Shown here one piece after another: positions 1 through 6,321 of a stretch of 7,390 nucleotides of DNA; position 1 is the first letter of the stretch, and each line of letters opens with the position of its first letter. Position numbers and translations under genes: made by a program. Source of the stretch: an uncultured Aquificaceae bacterium (GTDB lineage Bacteria > Aquificota > Aquificia > Aquificales > Aquificaceae); the NCBI GenBank assembly GCA_938002625.1, contig CALLAD010000117.1, forward strand, positions 1-7,390, read 5' to 3'. The notes beneath the pieces are model-generated. The model was not told where the DNA came from. It did not search any database and worked only from the letters and a program-made list of their open reading frames with translations.

Positions 1-1
1 T

Positions 2-223
2 AACAGAGCAAGGAGAATTCAGAGGTTCCTTGCCCAACCCTTCCATGTGGCAGAACAGTTCACTGGTATGCCTGGAAAGTATGTAAGACTTGAGGATAAC
101 ATAAGAAGCTTTAAGGAAATTTTAACGGGTAAGTATGACCACCTACCCGAAATGGCCTTCTATATGGTTGGAACTATAGAGGAAGTTGTTGAAAAGGCAA
201 AGGCTTTGGGAGCTAAGGTTTGA
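2..223 (+). CDS. atpD: F-type ATP synthase subunit beta, C-terminal 73 residues (5' end outside window)
   Basis: This is the 3' end of the gene for the catalytic beta subunit of the F1 sector, which makes ATP at the membrane from the proton gradient. The open frame enters from the window edge and ends at TGA 221-223. The readable 73 residues match the conserved C-terminal domain of the family: [21 protein letters not shown] near the start, then [17 protein letters not shown], then [17 protein letters not shown], and a short helical tail ending GAKV. The nucleotide-binding core lies upstream and cannot be seen. In most bacteria atpC (epsilon) follows atpD; here the next gene is rph, which overlaps the stop codon. 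The truncation is caused only by the window edge. Identification is very secure from the C-terminal motifs alone. Confidence 0.96.
   Translation, partial: NRARRIQRFLAQPFHVAEQFTGMPGKYVRLEDNIRSFKEILTGKYDHLPEMAFYMVGTIEEVVEKAKALGAKV
208..222 (+). promoter_or_regulatory. Ribosome binding site GGGAG and TTG start of rph
   Basis: GGGAG at 208-212 lies seven bases before the TTG at 220-222. No ATG or GTG gives the conserved MRSDGR N-terminus, and the first in-frame residues after TTG match the family start exactly. The Shine-Dalgarno match therefore decides the non-ATG start. The site lies inside the last codons of atpD, so ribosomes finishing atpD can reinitiate here. Confidence 0.75.
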
Positions 224-981
224 GGTCTGATGGAAGAAAGGCTGGAGAACTAAGGCCCATTAGAATAGTTAGGGATTACCTTAAGCATCCCGAGGGCTCC
301 GTCCTTGTAGAATTTGGAAACACAAAGGTTATATGCACTGTTTCTATACAGGATGGAGTACCTCCTTTTTTAAAGGGTAAGGGTCAAGGTTGGATAACCG
401 CTGAGTATTCCATGCTTCCAAGATCCACCCATACAAGGAATATAAGGGAATCTGTACAGGGAAGAATAAGTGGAAGAACCCATGAGATTCAAAGAATGAT
501 AGGAAGGGCGATGAGAACTGCTTTGGATCTTACAAAGGTGGGAGAAAGAACTTTTTGGATAGATTGTGACGTTATTCAGGCGGATGGTGGTACGAGAACA
601 GCCTCTATAACTGGAGCCTTTGTGGCCCTTGCCGATGCGGTAATAAAGCTTTACGAGGATGGAATAATAACATCTACACCCATAAAGGATTTTGTTGCTG
701 CCGTTAGTGTTGGTATGGTAAAGGGTAATATACTCCTTGATCTTAACTTTGAAGAAGATTCTGAGGCAGAGGTAGACCTTAACGTAGTGGCCACTGGTTC
801 TGGAAGAATTTCAGAAATTCAAGCCTTGGGAGAAGAACATTCTTTTACAAGAGAAGATTTTGATAAGATGCTAAGCTTAGCACTGGAAGGCATAGCTCAG
901 CTTATAGAGCTTCAAAAGGCTTTTTTTGATGTTAACGATGGACTATTTAGGAGAAAAAACATAAAGGAAGCAAGACTTTAG
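220..981 (+). CDS. rph: Ribonuclease PH (tRNA 3'-end phosphorolytic exoribonuclease)
   Basis: RNase PH trims the 3' ends of tRNA precursors by phosphorolysis, using phosphate to release nucleoside diphosphates; family members act as hexameric rings. The 253-residue product is full length and begins [14 protein letters not shown], the family's usual N-terminus. This supports a TTG start at 220-222 inside the atpD stop region (TTGA, 4-base overlap). A GGGAG at 208-212 is well placed as its ribosome binding site. Other hallmarks are [14 protein letters not shown] (57-70), [19 protein letters not shown] (81-99) with Arg86, [14 protein letters not shown] (121-134) with the phosphate-binding Arg126, and LDLNFEEDS...VDLNVV (173-190) with the metal-site aspartates 180 and 186. 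All expected active-site residues are present, so the enzyme should work. The overlap suggests translational coupling to atpD. Its substrate class is represented in the window by a tRNA-Arg lacking an encoded CCA. Confidence 0.97.
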   Translation: MRSDGRKAGELRPIRIVRDYLKHPEGSVLVEFGNTKVICTVSIQDGVPPFLKGKGQGWITAEYSMLPRSTHTRNIRESVQGRISGRTHEIQRMIGRAMRTALDLTKVGERTFWIDCDVIQADGGTRTASITGAFVALADAVIKLYEDGIITSTPIKDFVAAVSVGMVKGNILLDLNFEEDSEAEVDLNVVATGSGRISEIQALGEEHSFTREDFDKMLSLALEGIAQLIELQKAFFDVNDGLFRRKNIKEARL

Positions 982-983
982 GA

Positions 984-989
984 TATAAT
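984..989 (+). promoter_or_regulatory. Possible -10 hexamer TATAAT before the lipoprotein gene
   Basis: A perfect TATAAT sits in the 16-base gap after rph, with exactly eight bases between it and the ATG at 998. Transcription starting at the usual distance would begin on or next to the ATG, giving a leaderless message. No recognisable -35 hexamer lies 16-18 bases upstream, so this remains a candidate. A weak AGGA at 980-983 is the only alternative ribosome-binding signal, and it is 14 bases from the ATG. Confidence 0.35.
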
Positions 990-997
990 ACCCTATT

Positions 998-1555
998 ATG
1001 AGGAAAAAAGCTCACCTTCTTTTACTTTCTTTGCTTTTTCTTAGTGCTTGCGCCCCTATGGTATGTCCAGAGGGAGAGAAGGTAAAAAGGTATTACTCCC
1101 AATATTTTGTACCCAACTCCTATACAGCATCCCTATCCCTAAGGCAAGGTTTTCTTAGAATTCCCCTGCGGGTAAAAAAGGAAGATGGAAGGTTTACGAT
1201 AAGAGACGAAAGAAAAAATATGGATATAAACCTTGATAATCTTTGTGTTGGTGGCATATGCTTTGACCTTCCAGTGGGCATAGATGGCTTACTTTTCGGC
1301 AAAGTACTTAAAGGTGATGAAAAGGCTTTATGCTCTCTTGGTGGGGTAGCCTTTGAGAGAGAGGAGGGGTCTTTTAAGCTAAGGTATGTATTCAAGGATG
1401 GTAGGTTGAACCTTGTAGAAGTATACAATAAGGAAAGGGCTAAGGTAATAACCCTTAATTATCTTGATTGGTCAAGGGAAGGCTATGCAAGGGCTATAAA
1501 AATAGAGGGGGAAAACATGAACTTTATTCTTACCGTTGATAGTATAAAATTTTAG
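998..1555 (+). CDS. Putative lipoprotein of unknown function, possibly LolA/LolB-like fold
   Basis: I do not recognise this 185-residue protein by name. It begins with a basic N-terminus (MRKK), a hydrophobic stretch (7-14) and a clear lipobox LSAC with Cys18, so it should be exported, diacylated and anchored in a membrane. Ala at +2 would not act as an inner-membrane retention signal by the E. coli rule, so the outer membrane is possible. The mature part is rich in alternating beta-strand patterns with few helices. The ending (151-185: LNYLDW, then RAIKIEG, then FILTVDSIKF) recalls LolB/DUF4292-like lipoprotein carriers, but this is a weak resemblance only. Besides Cys18 there are Cys23, Cys83 and Cys88 (CVGGIC) and Cys112. 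The gene ends five bases before lgt, the enzyme that would modify it. That placement suggests a role in envelope or lipoprotein handling, but does not prove one. Confidence 0.85.
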   Translation: MRKKAHLLLLSLLFLSACAPMVCPEGEKVKRYYSQYFVPNSYTASLSLRQGFLRIPLRVKKEDGRFTIRDERKNMDINLDNLCVGGICFDLPVGIDGLLFGKVLKGDEKALCSLGGVAFEREEGSFKLRYVFKDGRLNLVEVYNKERAKVITLNYLDWSREGYARAIKIEGENMNFILTVDSIKF

Positions 1556-1560
1556 GCATT

Positions 1561-2373
1561 ATGTTTCCAGTACTTTTTGAAGTATTTGGTCTAAAGATTT
1601 ATGCGTATGGCGTGCTTGTTGCCCTTGGTGCCTTTTTAGCCTACTGGCTTATAATCAAGTTGACAAAGAAGGAGGGACTAAACCCTACGCATGTAGAGAA
1701 TAGCTTTCTCCTTGCTCTTTTGCTTGGCATAGTGGGCGGAAGAATTTCTTACCTTATAGAACATCCAGAACAGATAGAGGGTTTAAGGGATATAGTCTCC
1801 ATATGGAATGGGGGTATGGATTTTTTTGGGGGGTTTCTTGGTGGTTTTGTGGGTGCCCTTATAGGTGTTTTTAAATATAAGCTTCCCATCTGGAAAGTAG
1901 CGGATATTTCGGTGGTTGGATTAAGTATAGCCCATGCCATAGGCAGGCTTGGATGCACTTCCGCTGGATGTTGTTATGGAAGACCTTTCCCAATTGATGA
2001 TGGCAATTTACCTGGAATTTATTTTTCCGACAAATTTCCCTTTTTTTACGTAGTCTTTCCACCTGGTGCTGTAGCCCCTCCCTATATGCCCTTATATCCT
2101 ACACAGCTTATGGAGTTTTTGGGACTTACCTTTGTATTTATACTACTATTATTAGCCTATAAGAAAAAGCCCTTTGATGGTTTTGTTTTCTCTTCTTACA
2201 CTTTTCTGTATGGCTTACTTAGGTTTTTCCTTGAGTTTTTTAGGGGTGTTACGCCACCAATTGAGCCCATAGGCCTTACATGGAACCAGTTGGTAGCTAT
2301 AGGTATGATGTTTTTCTCAATAATGCTCTTTTTATGGTTTTTAAAAGAGAAAAGGCATGAGAAAGTGGTTTAA
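1561..2373 (+). CDS. lgt: Phosphatidylglycerol--prolipoprotein diacylglyceryl transferase
   Basis: Lgt transfers diacylglycerol from phosphatidylglycerol to the lipobox cysteine of prolipoproteins in the cytoplasmic membrane, the first step of lipoprotein maturation. The 270-residue, multi-spanning protein has typical family size. Markers in order are the N-terminal IYAYGVLVALG (13-23), GGRISYLIEHP (59-69), IWNGGMDFFGG (81-91), the Lgt signature region AIGRLGCTSAGCCYGRP (126-142), LYPTQLMEF (178-186) and RFFLEFFRG (221-229). The position of E. coli His103 (MSFHGG) is Phe89 here, and the signature carries three cysteines (132, 137, 138) in place of the E. coli-type GRIGNFING. I believe this pattern is shared by a distinct group of Lgt proteins rather than being damage. 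The gene lies directly after a lipoprotein gene and overlaps sppA by 17 bases, so one transcript is likely. Confidence 0.95.
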   Translation: MFPVLFEVFGLKIYAYGVLVALGAFLAYWLIIKLTKKEGLNPTHVENSFLLALLLGIVGGRISYLIEHPEQIEGLRDIVSIWNGGMDFFGGFLGGFVGALIGVFKYKLPIWKVADISVVGLSIAHAIGRLGCTSAGCCYGRPFPIDDGNLPGIYFSDKFPFFYVVFPPGAVAPPYMPLYPTQLMEFLGLTFVFILLLLAYKKKPFDGFVFSSYTFLYGLLRFFLEFFRGVTPPIEPIGLTWNQLVAIGMMFFSIMLFLWFLKEKRHEKVV

Positions 2374-3196
2374 AAGAATATCGCTTTTTGTTATAGTATT
2401 AATAGTGCTTGGTATATTGACCTCCCTTCTTGCCCGATTACCAGTAGGTGACCGTGTGGCGGTTATAAAGATAAGGGGTGCAATAATAGAACCCGATAGA
2501 ATTGTAGAAAGGATACAGAGGGCTAAGGAAGATAACAGCGTAAAGGCCCTTGTTTTGAGGGTTGACAGTCCAGGTGGCTCGGTGGGGGCTTCCCAAGAAA
2601 TATACAGAGCCCTTGAAGATTTCAAAACCTCTGGAAAGCCTTTAATTGTTTCCATGGGAAATGTTGCTGCATCGGGTGGTTATTACATATCGGCGCCTGC
2701 CGATTTAATCTTTGCAAACCCTGGCACCATAACAGGCAGCATAGGCGTTATAGTACAGCATACAGAGGTTAAAGACTTACTTGAAAAACTTGGTATAAAA
2801 ACTACTTCCATAAAGACGGGTAAGTTTAAAGATACCCTCTCTCCCTTTAGGGAACTATCTCCAGAAGAAAAGGAATACTTACAGAATACTATAAAGGATG
2901 CCTATGAGCAATTCCTTCAGGCCATTTTAAAATACAGATCCAAAAAAATTCCAGAGGAAAAGCTTAGAGAGATAGCCGATGGTAGGGTCTTTACTGGAAA
3001 AATAGCAAAGGAGTTAGGCCTTGTAGATGAATTAGGAAATTTACAGGATGCTATAAATAAAGCAAGACAGATGGCTGGAGTACCACAAGCAAGGGTATTT
3101 TATATGGAAGAGAGAAGGGGAATTTTAAGAAGATTGATGGAAGAAGATTTTCAGGGCTTTTCCTATCCCTTTATGCTCTATTACCTTATGAAGTAA
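2357..3196 (+). CDS. sppA: Signal peptide peptidase SppA, single-domain S49 serine protease
   Basis: SppA degrades signal peptides left in the cytoplasmic membrane after secretion, using a Ser/Lys dyad with the active site outside the cytoplasm. The 279-residue protein starts with a basic stretch and one hydrophobic anchor (about residues 8-26), followed by one S49 domain, like the short Bacillus form rather than the 618-residue E. coli protein. [13 protein letters not shown] (67-79) forms part of the substrate-binding region. [12 protein letters not shown] (101-112) carries the nucleophile Ser106. GKFKD (155-159) supplies the general base Lys158, 52 residues on, the same spacing as Ser147/Lys199 in B. 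subtilis Spp[21 protein letters not shown] (206-225) is also typical. The start codon lies inside lgt, and AAAGG at 2351-2355 is only one base away, so initiation probably depends on coupling. The link to lgt and a lipoprotein gene suggests clearance of lipoprotein signal peptides. Confidence 0.94.
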   Translation: MRKWFKRISLFVIVLIVLGILTSLLARLPVGDRVAVIKIRGAIIEPDRIVERIQRAKEDNSVKALVLRVDSPGGSVGASQEIYRALEDFKTSGKPLIVSMGNVAASGGYYISAPADLIFANPGTITGSIGVIVQHTEVKDLLEKLGIKTTSIKTGKFKDTLSPFRELSPEEKEYLQNTIKDAYEQFLQAILKYRSKKIPEEKLREIADGRVFTGKIAKELGLVDELGNLQDAINKARQMAGVPQARVFYMEERRGILRRLMEEDFQGFSYPFMLYYLMK

Positions 3197-3205
3197 TGGC
3201 ATAAG
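3185..3205 (+). repeat. Short inverted repeat across the sppA stop codon
   Basis: CTTATG at 3185-3190 and CATAAG at 3200-3205 form a six-base inverted repeat with a nine-base loop containing the sppA stop. The stem is short and AT-rich and has no T-run on either strand, so I do not call it a terminator. It is the only hairpin I see between sppA and the convergent tRNA gene. Confidence 0.25.
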
Positions 3206-3237
3206 CTCCGTAGCCAACAACCTTGAAGGGTGTATAG

Positions 3238-3311
3238 CGTGTCCGGGGGGACTTGAACCCCCGACCTTGGGTTCCGGAGACCCACGCTCTATCCAGCTGA
3301 GCTACGGACAC
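3238..3311 (-). tRNA. tRNA-Arg (anticodon CCG)
   Basis: The reverse complement of this stretch folds into a complete 74-base cloverleaf. The acceptor stem GTGTCCG/CGGACAC has seven perfect pairs, with discriminator G at 3238. TA is followed by the D-stem GCTC/GAGC with loop AGCTGGATA. The anticodon stem TGGGT/ACCCA encloses loop CTCCGGA with anticodon CCG (3275-3277), which reads CGG (Arg). The variable loop is AGGTC, and the T-arm is GGGGG/CCCCC with loop TTCAAGT. The sequence after the discriminator is CTA, so CCA is not encoded and must be added by an enzyme. This is the only gene on the - strand in the window, convergent with sppA and divergent from murC. CGG is very rare in the neighbouring genes, where AGA and AGG dominate. 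Confidence 0.97.
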
Positions 3312-3317
3312 TGGATT

Positions 3318-3323
3318 TATAAT
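3318..3323 (+). promoter_or_regulatory. Possible -10 hexamer TATAAT before murC
   Basis: A perfect TATAAT lies with exactly eight bases between it and the murC ATG (3332). This predicts a transcript starting at or within one or two bases of the start codon. There is no Shine-Dalgarno sequence before this ATG (the preceding bases are ATACTTCA), which fits leaderless initiation. No clear -35 is seen; that region lies inside the tRNA-Arg gene on the opposite strand. Confidence 0.4.
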
Positions 3324-3351
3324 ATACTTCAATGCTTAGGGAAAAAGTTAA
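3321..3351 (-). promoter_or_regulatory. Possible promoter of tRNA-Arg, overlapping the murC start
   Basis: On the - strand, TATATT (complement of 3321-3326) ends ten bases before the mature tRNA 5' end at 3311, so transcription would start two to four bases ahead of the tRNA. A TTAACT (complement of 3346-3351) lies 19 bases further upstream as a poor -35 match. The -10 element falls within TATAATATA (3318-3326), which also supplies the + strand hexamer for murC. Spacing is longer than ideal, so this is tentative. Confidence 0.3.
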
Positions 3352-4693
3352 AAAATTCCACTTTGTGGGTATAGGCGGAATAGGTATGAGCGGAATAGCC
3401 CAAGTGCTCCTTGAAATGGGCTATGAAGTGTCTGGCTCTGATCTAAAGGAAAACAAAAATATAGAACTCTTAAGAAAAAAGGGTGCCAAGGTTTTCATAG
3501 GTCACAGGGAAGAAAACTTAGGAGATGCCCAAGTTTTGGTTTATTCCTCTGCCGTTTCTCAGGATAATCCAGAGATAAAAAAGGCGAAAGAGCTTGGCAT
3601 ACCAGTAATACCAAGGGGAGAAATGTTGGCGGAGCTTTTTAAACTTTGGGAAGGCATAGCCGTCTGCGGATCTCATGGCAAAACAACAACCACATCCATG
3701 ATAGCCCATACCTTTCATTTGGCTGGCTACGATCCCACTGTTTTGATAGGTGGAGTGCTTAAAAGTCTTGGTTCTAATGCAAAGCTTGGAAAAGACAAGC
3801 TTATAATATCCGAAGCTGATGAAAGCGATGGAAGCTTTCTTAATCTCTTCCCAACGGTGGCTGTTATAACCAACATAGACAAGGAGCATTTAGACTTTTA
3901 CAAAGACTTTGAAAGGGTAAGAGAAGCCTTTTTAAAATTTGCAAACGCCGTACCCTTCTATGGTTTTGTTGTCTTAAACGCCGATGATGAGAGCTGTAGG
4001 TATATAAAAGAAAAAGCTCATAGAAAGGTAATAGATTACGCAGTAGAAAAAGAGGCAATTTTCAAAGCAAAGAATCTAAGACTTATAGATGGTAGGTATA
4101 TTTTTGAAGTTTGGCACAAAGAAGATAAGCTGGGTGAAATTCATTTAGGTGTACCGGGAAGGCACAACGTATACAACGCATTAGCTTGTATTAGTCTATG
4201 TTTTTCTGCTGGAATTTCCTTTGAAAAAATAAAAGAGGCCCTTGAAAGCTTTAGGAATGCGGAAAGAAGACTTGAATTGAAGGGATACTACAAGGATAAG
4301 ATACCAGTATACGATGATTATGGACATCATCCAACGGAAATAAAGGCTGTTCTTAGCACAATTAAAGAAATGTACCCCGATAAGAAAGTGTTTTTAGCCT
4401 TCCAACCCCATAGGTATTCAAGAACCTATTACCTATTTGAAGACTTTATCCAAGCCCTAAAAGAAGCCGATGTATGCTTCATTACCGATATTTATCCAGC
4501 AAGCGAGGAAAATATCTATGGTGTAAGCTCTCAGGAAATGGCAAGAAGGCTTAATTGTGCCTTTTGCCCCACAAAAGAAGACCTTTTTGAGGCTTTAGAA
4601 GAATCCCTTCAGGAAAACAGTGTAATTTTATTCATGGGAGCAGGGAATATAACCAAATGGTGTGAAGAATTTTTGAGCTTAAAGACTGTATGA
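3332..4693 (+). CDS. murC: UDP-N-acetylmuramate--L-alanine ligase
   Basis: MurC is a cytoplasmic enzyme that joins L-alanine to UDP-N-acetylmuramic acid using ATP, the first amino-acid addition in peptidoglycan precursor synthesis. At 453 residues it has normal length and all three Mur ligase domains. [17 protein letters not shown] (10-26) is the UDP-sugar-binding N-terminal fold. [10 protein letters not shown] (113-122) is the ATP P-loop, and EADESDGSF (161-169) and [10 protein letters not shown] (181-190) are central-domain motifs. [11 protein letters not shown] (275-285) lies near the domain boundary. [10 protein letters not shown] (328-337) and FQPHRYSRT (357-365) belong to the C-terminal domain and are diagnostic for MurC over MurD, E or F. 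The first ATG after the tRNA gene places the nucleotide-binding motif at the usual distance. The stop overlaps the recJ start (ATGA, 4690-4693), so the two are probably co-translated. Confidence 0.97.
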   Translation: MLREKVKKFHFVGIGGIGMSGIAQVLLEMGYEVSGSDLKENKNIELLRKKGAKVFIGHREENLGDAQVLVYSSAVSQDNPEIKKAKELGIPVIPRGEMLAELFKLWEGIAVCGSHGKTTTTSMIAHTFHLAGYDPTVLIGGVLKSLGSNAKLGKDKLIISEADESDGSFLNLFPTVAVITNIDKEHLDFYKDFERVREAFLKFANAVPFYGFVVLNADDESCRYIKEKAHRKVIDYAVEKEAIFKAKNLRLIDGRYIFEVWHKEDKLGEIHLGVPGRHNVYNALACISLCFSAGISFEKIKEALESFRNAERRLELKGYYKDKIPVYDDYGHHPTEIKAVLSTIKEMYPDKKVFLAFQPHRYSRTYYLFEDFIQALKEADVCFITDIYPASEENIYGVSSQEMARRLNCAFCPTKEDLFEALEESLQENSVILFMGAGNITKWCEEFLSLKTV

Positions 4694-6321
4694 AAGGCAT
4701 ATCTGGAAAAGAATGGGTACTGCTTAGTCAGATAGTAAGCCCCAGCGAGGAGAATTTATCTAAACTTGGGTATATAAAAGCCCAACTTCTTGCTAACAGA
4801 GGAGTGAGCCACGAGGCCTTAGACAATAAGCTTAAAAACCTAACACCACCATATAACATTCCCAACATCCAGTTTGCCGTTGAACTAATAAGCGAATACG
4901 TATTAAAGGGTAAAAGAATAGTTCTTTTTGGAGATTATGATGTAGATGGTATAACGGGAACAGCCATGCTCTATGACCTCCTTAAAAATGCGGGTGCTAA
5001 GGTTGTTCCTTTGCTACCATCAAGAAAAAAAGGATATGGGCTCACAAAGGAGCTTATTGCTAAGCTAAACTCTTACGCAGACCTTCTCATAACCATAGAT
5101 AACGGAACCACTGCCATAGAAGAGCTAAGTAATGCAACTATTCCTGCCATAGTTTTTGACCACCATAATCCAGAAAATACCCTACCACCCTCCATAATAG
5201 TAAACCCTAAAATAGATCAAGCATTAATAAAGGATTTAAAAGAGATTTCTTCCGCTGGACTTATCTTTTATGTAGCTTCTCTTTTAAAGAAAAACCTAAA
5301 CCTTGATGTGGATGTACGCTACTATTTGCATCTTGCTTGCCTTGGAACCGTGGCTGACGTTATGCCTATGAATTTTACCAATAGAATAATAGTTTCAAAG
5401 GGTATGCATCTGCTTAACCATATACTACATGGTAGCTTTCCCGCACCTGGTATAAGGGAGCTTATGGAAAAGGCTGGCATAAGAAGGGAAGTTACAACAA
5501 GGGATATAGCCTTTTCTCTTGTGCCAAGGTTGAACGCCCCAGGTAGAATAGCAAAACCCAGCTTGGCTTTAAAACTTCTCTTGGAAAAAGATGAAAAGAG
5601 AGCAAGCCTTTTGGTGAATAAAATTGAGGAATTGAACAAACACAGAAGAAGCTTAAGCCAAAAAGCCTTTGAAGAAGCATTGAACCAAGCAAAAGACCAA
5701 TTAAAAGATAGTCTTATCATCGTAAAGTTGGAAGAGTGGGCTGGTGGTGTTGCTGGTATTGTAGCAGGAAAATTATCAAATCTATTCTTAAAGCCAGTGG
5801 TTGTTATGTCCATAGCCAAGGATTATTCAACAGCCTCCGTAAGGGGTGTGGATGGGATGGATATTTATGCTCCTCTTAAGAAAATTTCTTGGCTATTCTT
5901 AAAGTGGGGGGGTCACTCTTCGGCAGCAGGGTTTACCATAGAAAACAACAAAATACGAGAATTTGAAAAACTTGCAAGGTCTGTTTTTGAGGAAGTTTCT
6001 ATAAAGGATAACAATCTATACATAGACATGGAGCTTCCAACTACTTGGCTAAATGAGGGATTATACGCAGTCCTAAGGGATTTGGAACCCTTTGGTGAGG
6101 GATTCCCAGAGCCCATTTTTATGTCCGAGCCTTTAGACCTTCTTATAAGTTATGGTAGCTTGGACTTTTTACATCTAAAGGCTAAGGATTATCGCATACT
6201 TTCTTGGGATAGTGTTATAAACGGCAAGCTCATGGAATTGCCAAAAAAGGCAAGAAGAATAGCCTATAAGGTATACAGAACCAAGCCAAAAGTTCTCTAT
6301 CTTGTAGATGTGGAGGAGTAA
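4690..6321 (+). CDS. recJ: Single-stranded-DNA-specific 5'-3' exonuclease RecJ
   Basis: RecJ degrades single-stranded DNA from the 5' end in recombinational repair and mismatch repair, using Mn2+/Mg2+. The 543-residue protein is slightly shorter than the E. coli enzyme (577). DHH-domain motifs are FGDYDVDGITGTAML (80-94, Asp82, 84 and 86), TIDNGTT (135-141, Asp137), FDHHNPE (156-162, the DHH signature), and LGTVADVMP (218-226, Asp223). The DHHA1 part shows LEEWAGGVAGIVAGKL (347-362), ASVRGVDGMD (382-391) and WGGHSSAAGF (406-415, the GGH motif). LEPFGEGFPEPIF (465-477) opens the C-terminal OB-like domain, which runs to the end. Many RecJ proteins have W-H before the GV-GI motif, whereas this one has W-A. 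The start overlaps the murC stop, with only a weak AAAG upstream, so coupling is likely. Confidence 0.96.
   Translation: MKGISGKEWVLLSQIVSPSEENLSKLGYIKAQLLANRGVSHEALDNKLKNLTPPYNIPNIQFAVELISEYVLKGKRIVLFGDYDVDGITGTAMLYDLLKNAGAKVVPLLPSRKKGYGLTKELIAKLNSYADLLITIDNGTTAIEELSNATIPAIVFDHHNPENTLPPSIIVNPKIDQALIKDLKEISSAGLIFYVASLLKKNLNLDVDVRYYLHLACLGTVADVMPMNFTNRIIVSKGMHLLNHILHGSFPAPGIRELMEKAGIRREVTTRDIAFSLVPRLNAPGRIAKPSLALKLLLEKDEKRASLLVNKIEELNKHRRSLSQKAFEEALNQAKDQLKDSLIIVKLEEWAGGVAGIVAGKLSNLFLKPVVVMSIAKDYSTASVRGVDGMDIYAPLKKISWLFLKWGGHSSAAGFTIENNKIREFEKLARSVFEEVSIKDNNLYIDMELPTTWLNEGLYAVLRDLEPFGEGFPEPIFMSEPLDLLISYGSLDFLHLKAKDYRILSWDSVINGKLMELPKKARRIAYKVYRTKPKVLYLVDVEE
6312..6318 (+). promoter_or_regulatory. 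Strong Shine-Dalgarno GGAGGAG for the DUF2227 gene
   Basis: GGAGGAG lies in the last codons of recJ, with GGAGG five bases before the ATG at 6322. It is the strongest ribosome binding site in the window. It supports the ATG directly abutting the recJ stop (TAAATG, 6319-6324) as the true start. Confidence 0.7.

Noticed and set aside
1120..1428. 102-codon open frame on the - strand inside the lipoprotein gene
   Set aside because: It has low-complexity Ser/Pro-rich content and no motifs, and the + strand frame has a lipobox and good gene context.
3185..3205. Rho-independent terminator after sppA
   Set aside because: The stem is only six AT-rich pairs with a nine-base loop and no T-run, so it is listed as an inverted repeat only.
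3273..3278. Self-complementary TCCGGA as a protein-binding palindrome
   Set aside because: It is fully explained as part of the tRNA-Arg anticodon loop (CTCCGGA).
3518..3889. 123-codon open frame on the - strand inside murC
   Set aside because: It is antisense to MurC catalytic motifs and the predicted protein has no family features.
5322..5819. 165-codon open frame on the - strand inside recJ
   Set aside because: It lies antisense to the conserved DHH/DHHA1 region, shows no recognisable domain or ribosome binding site, and is best explained by the base composition of recJ.
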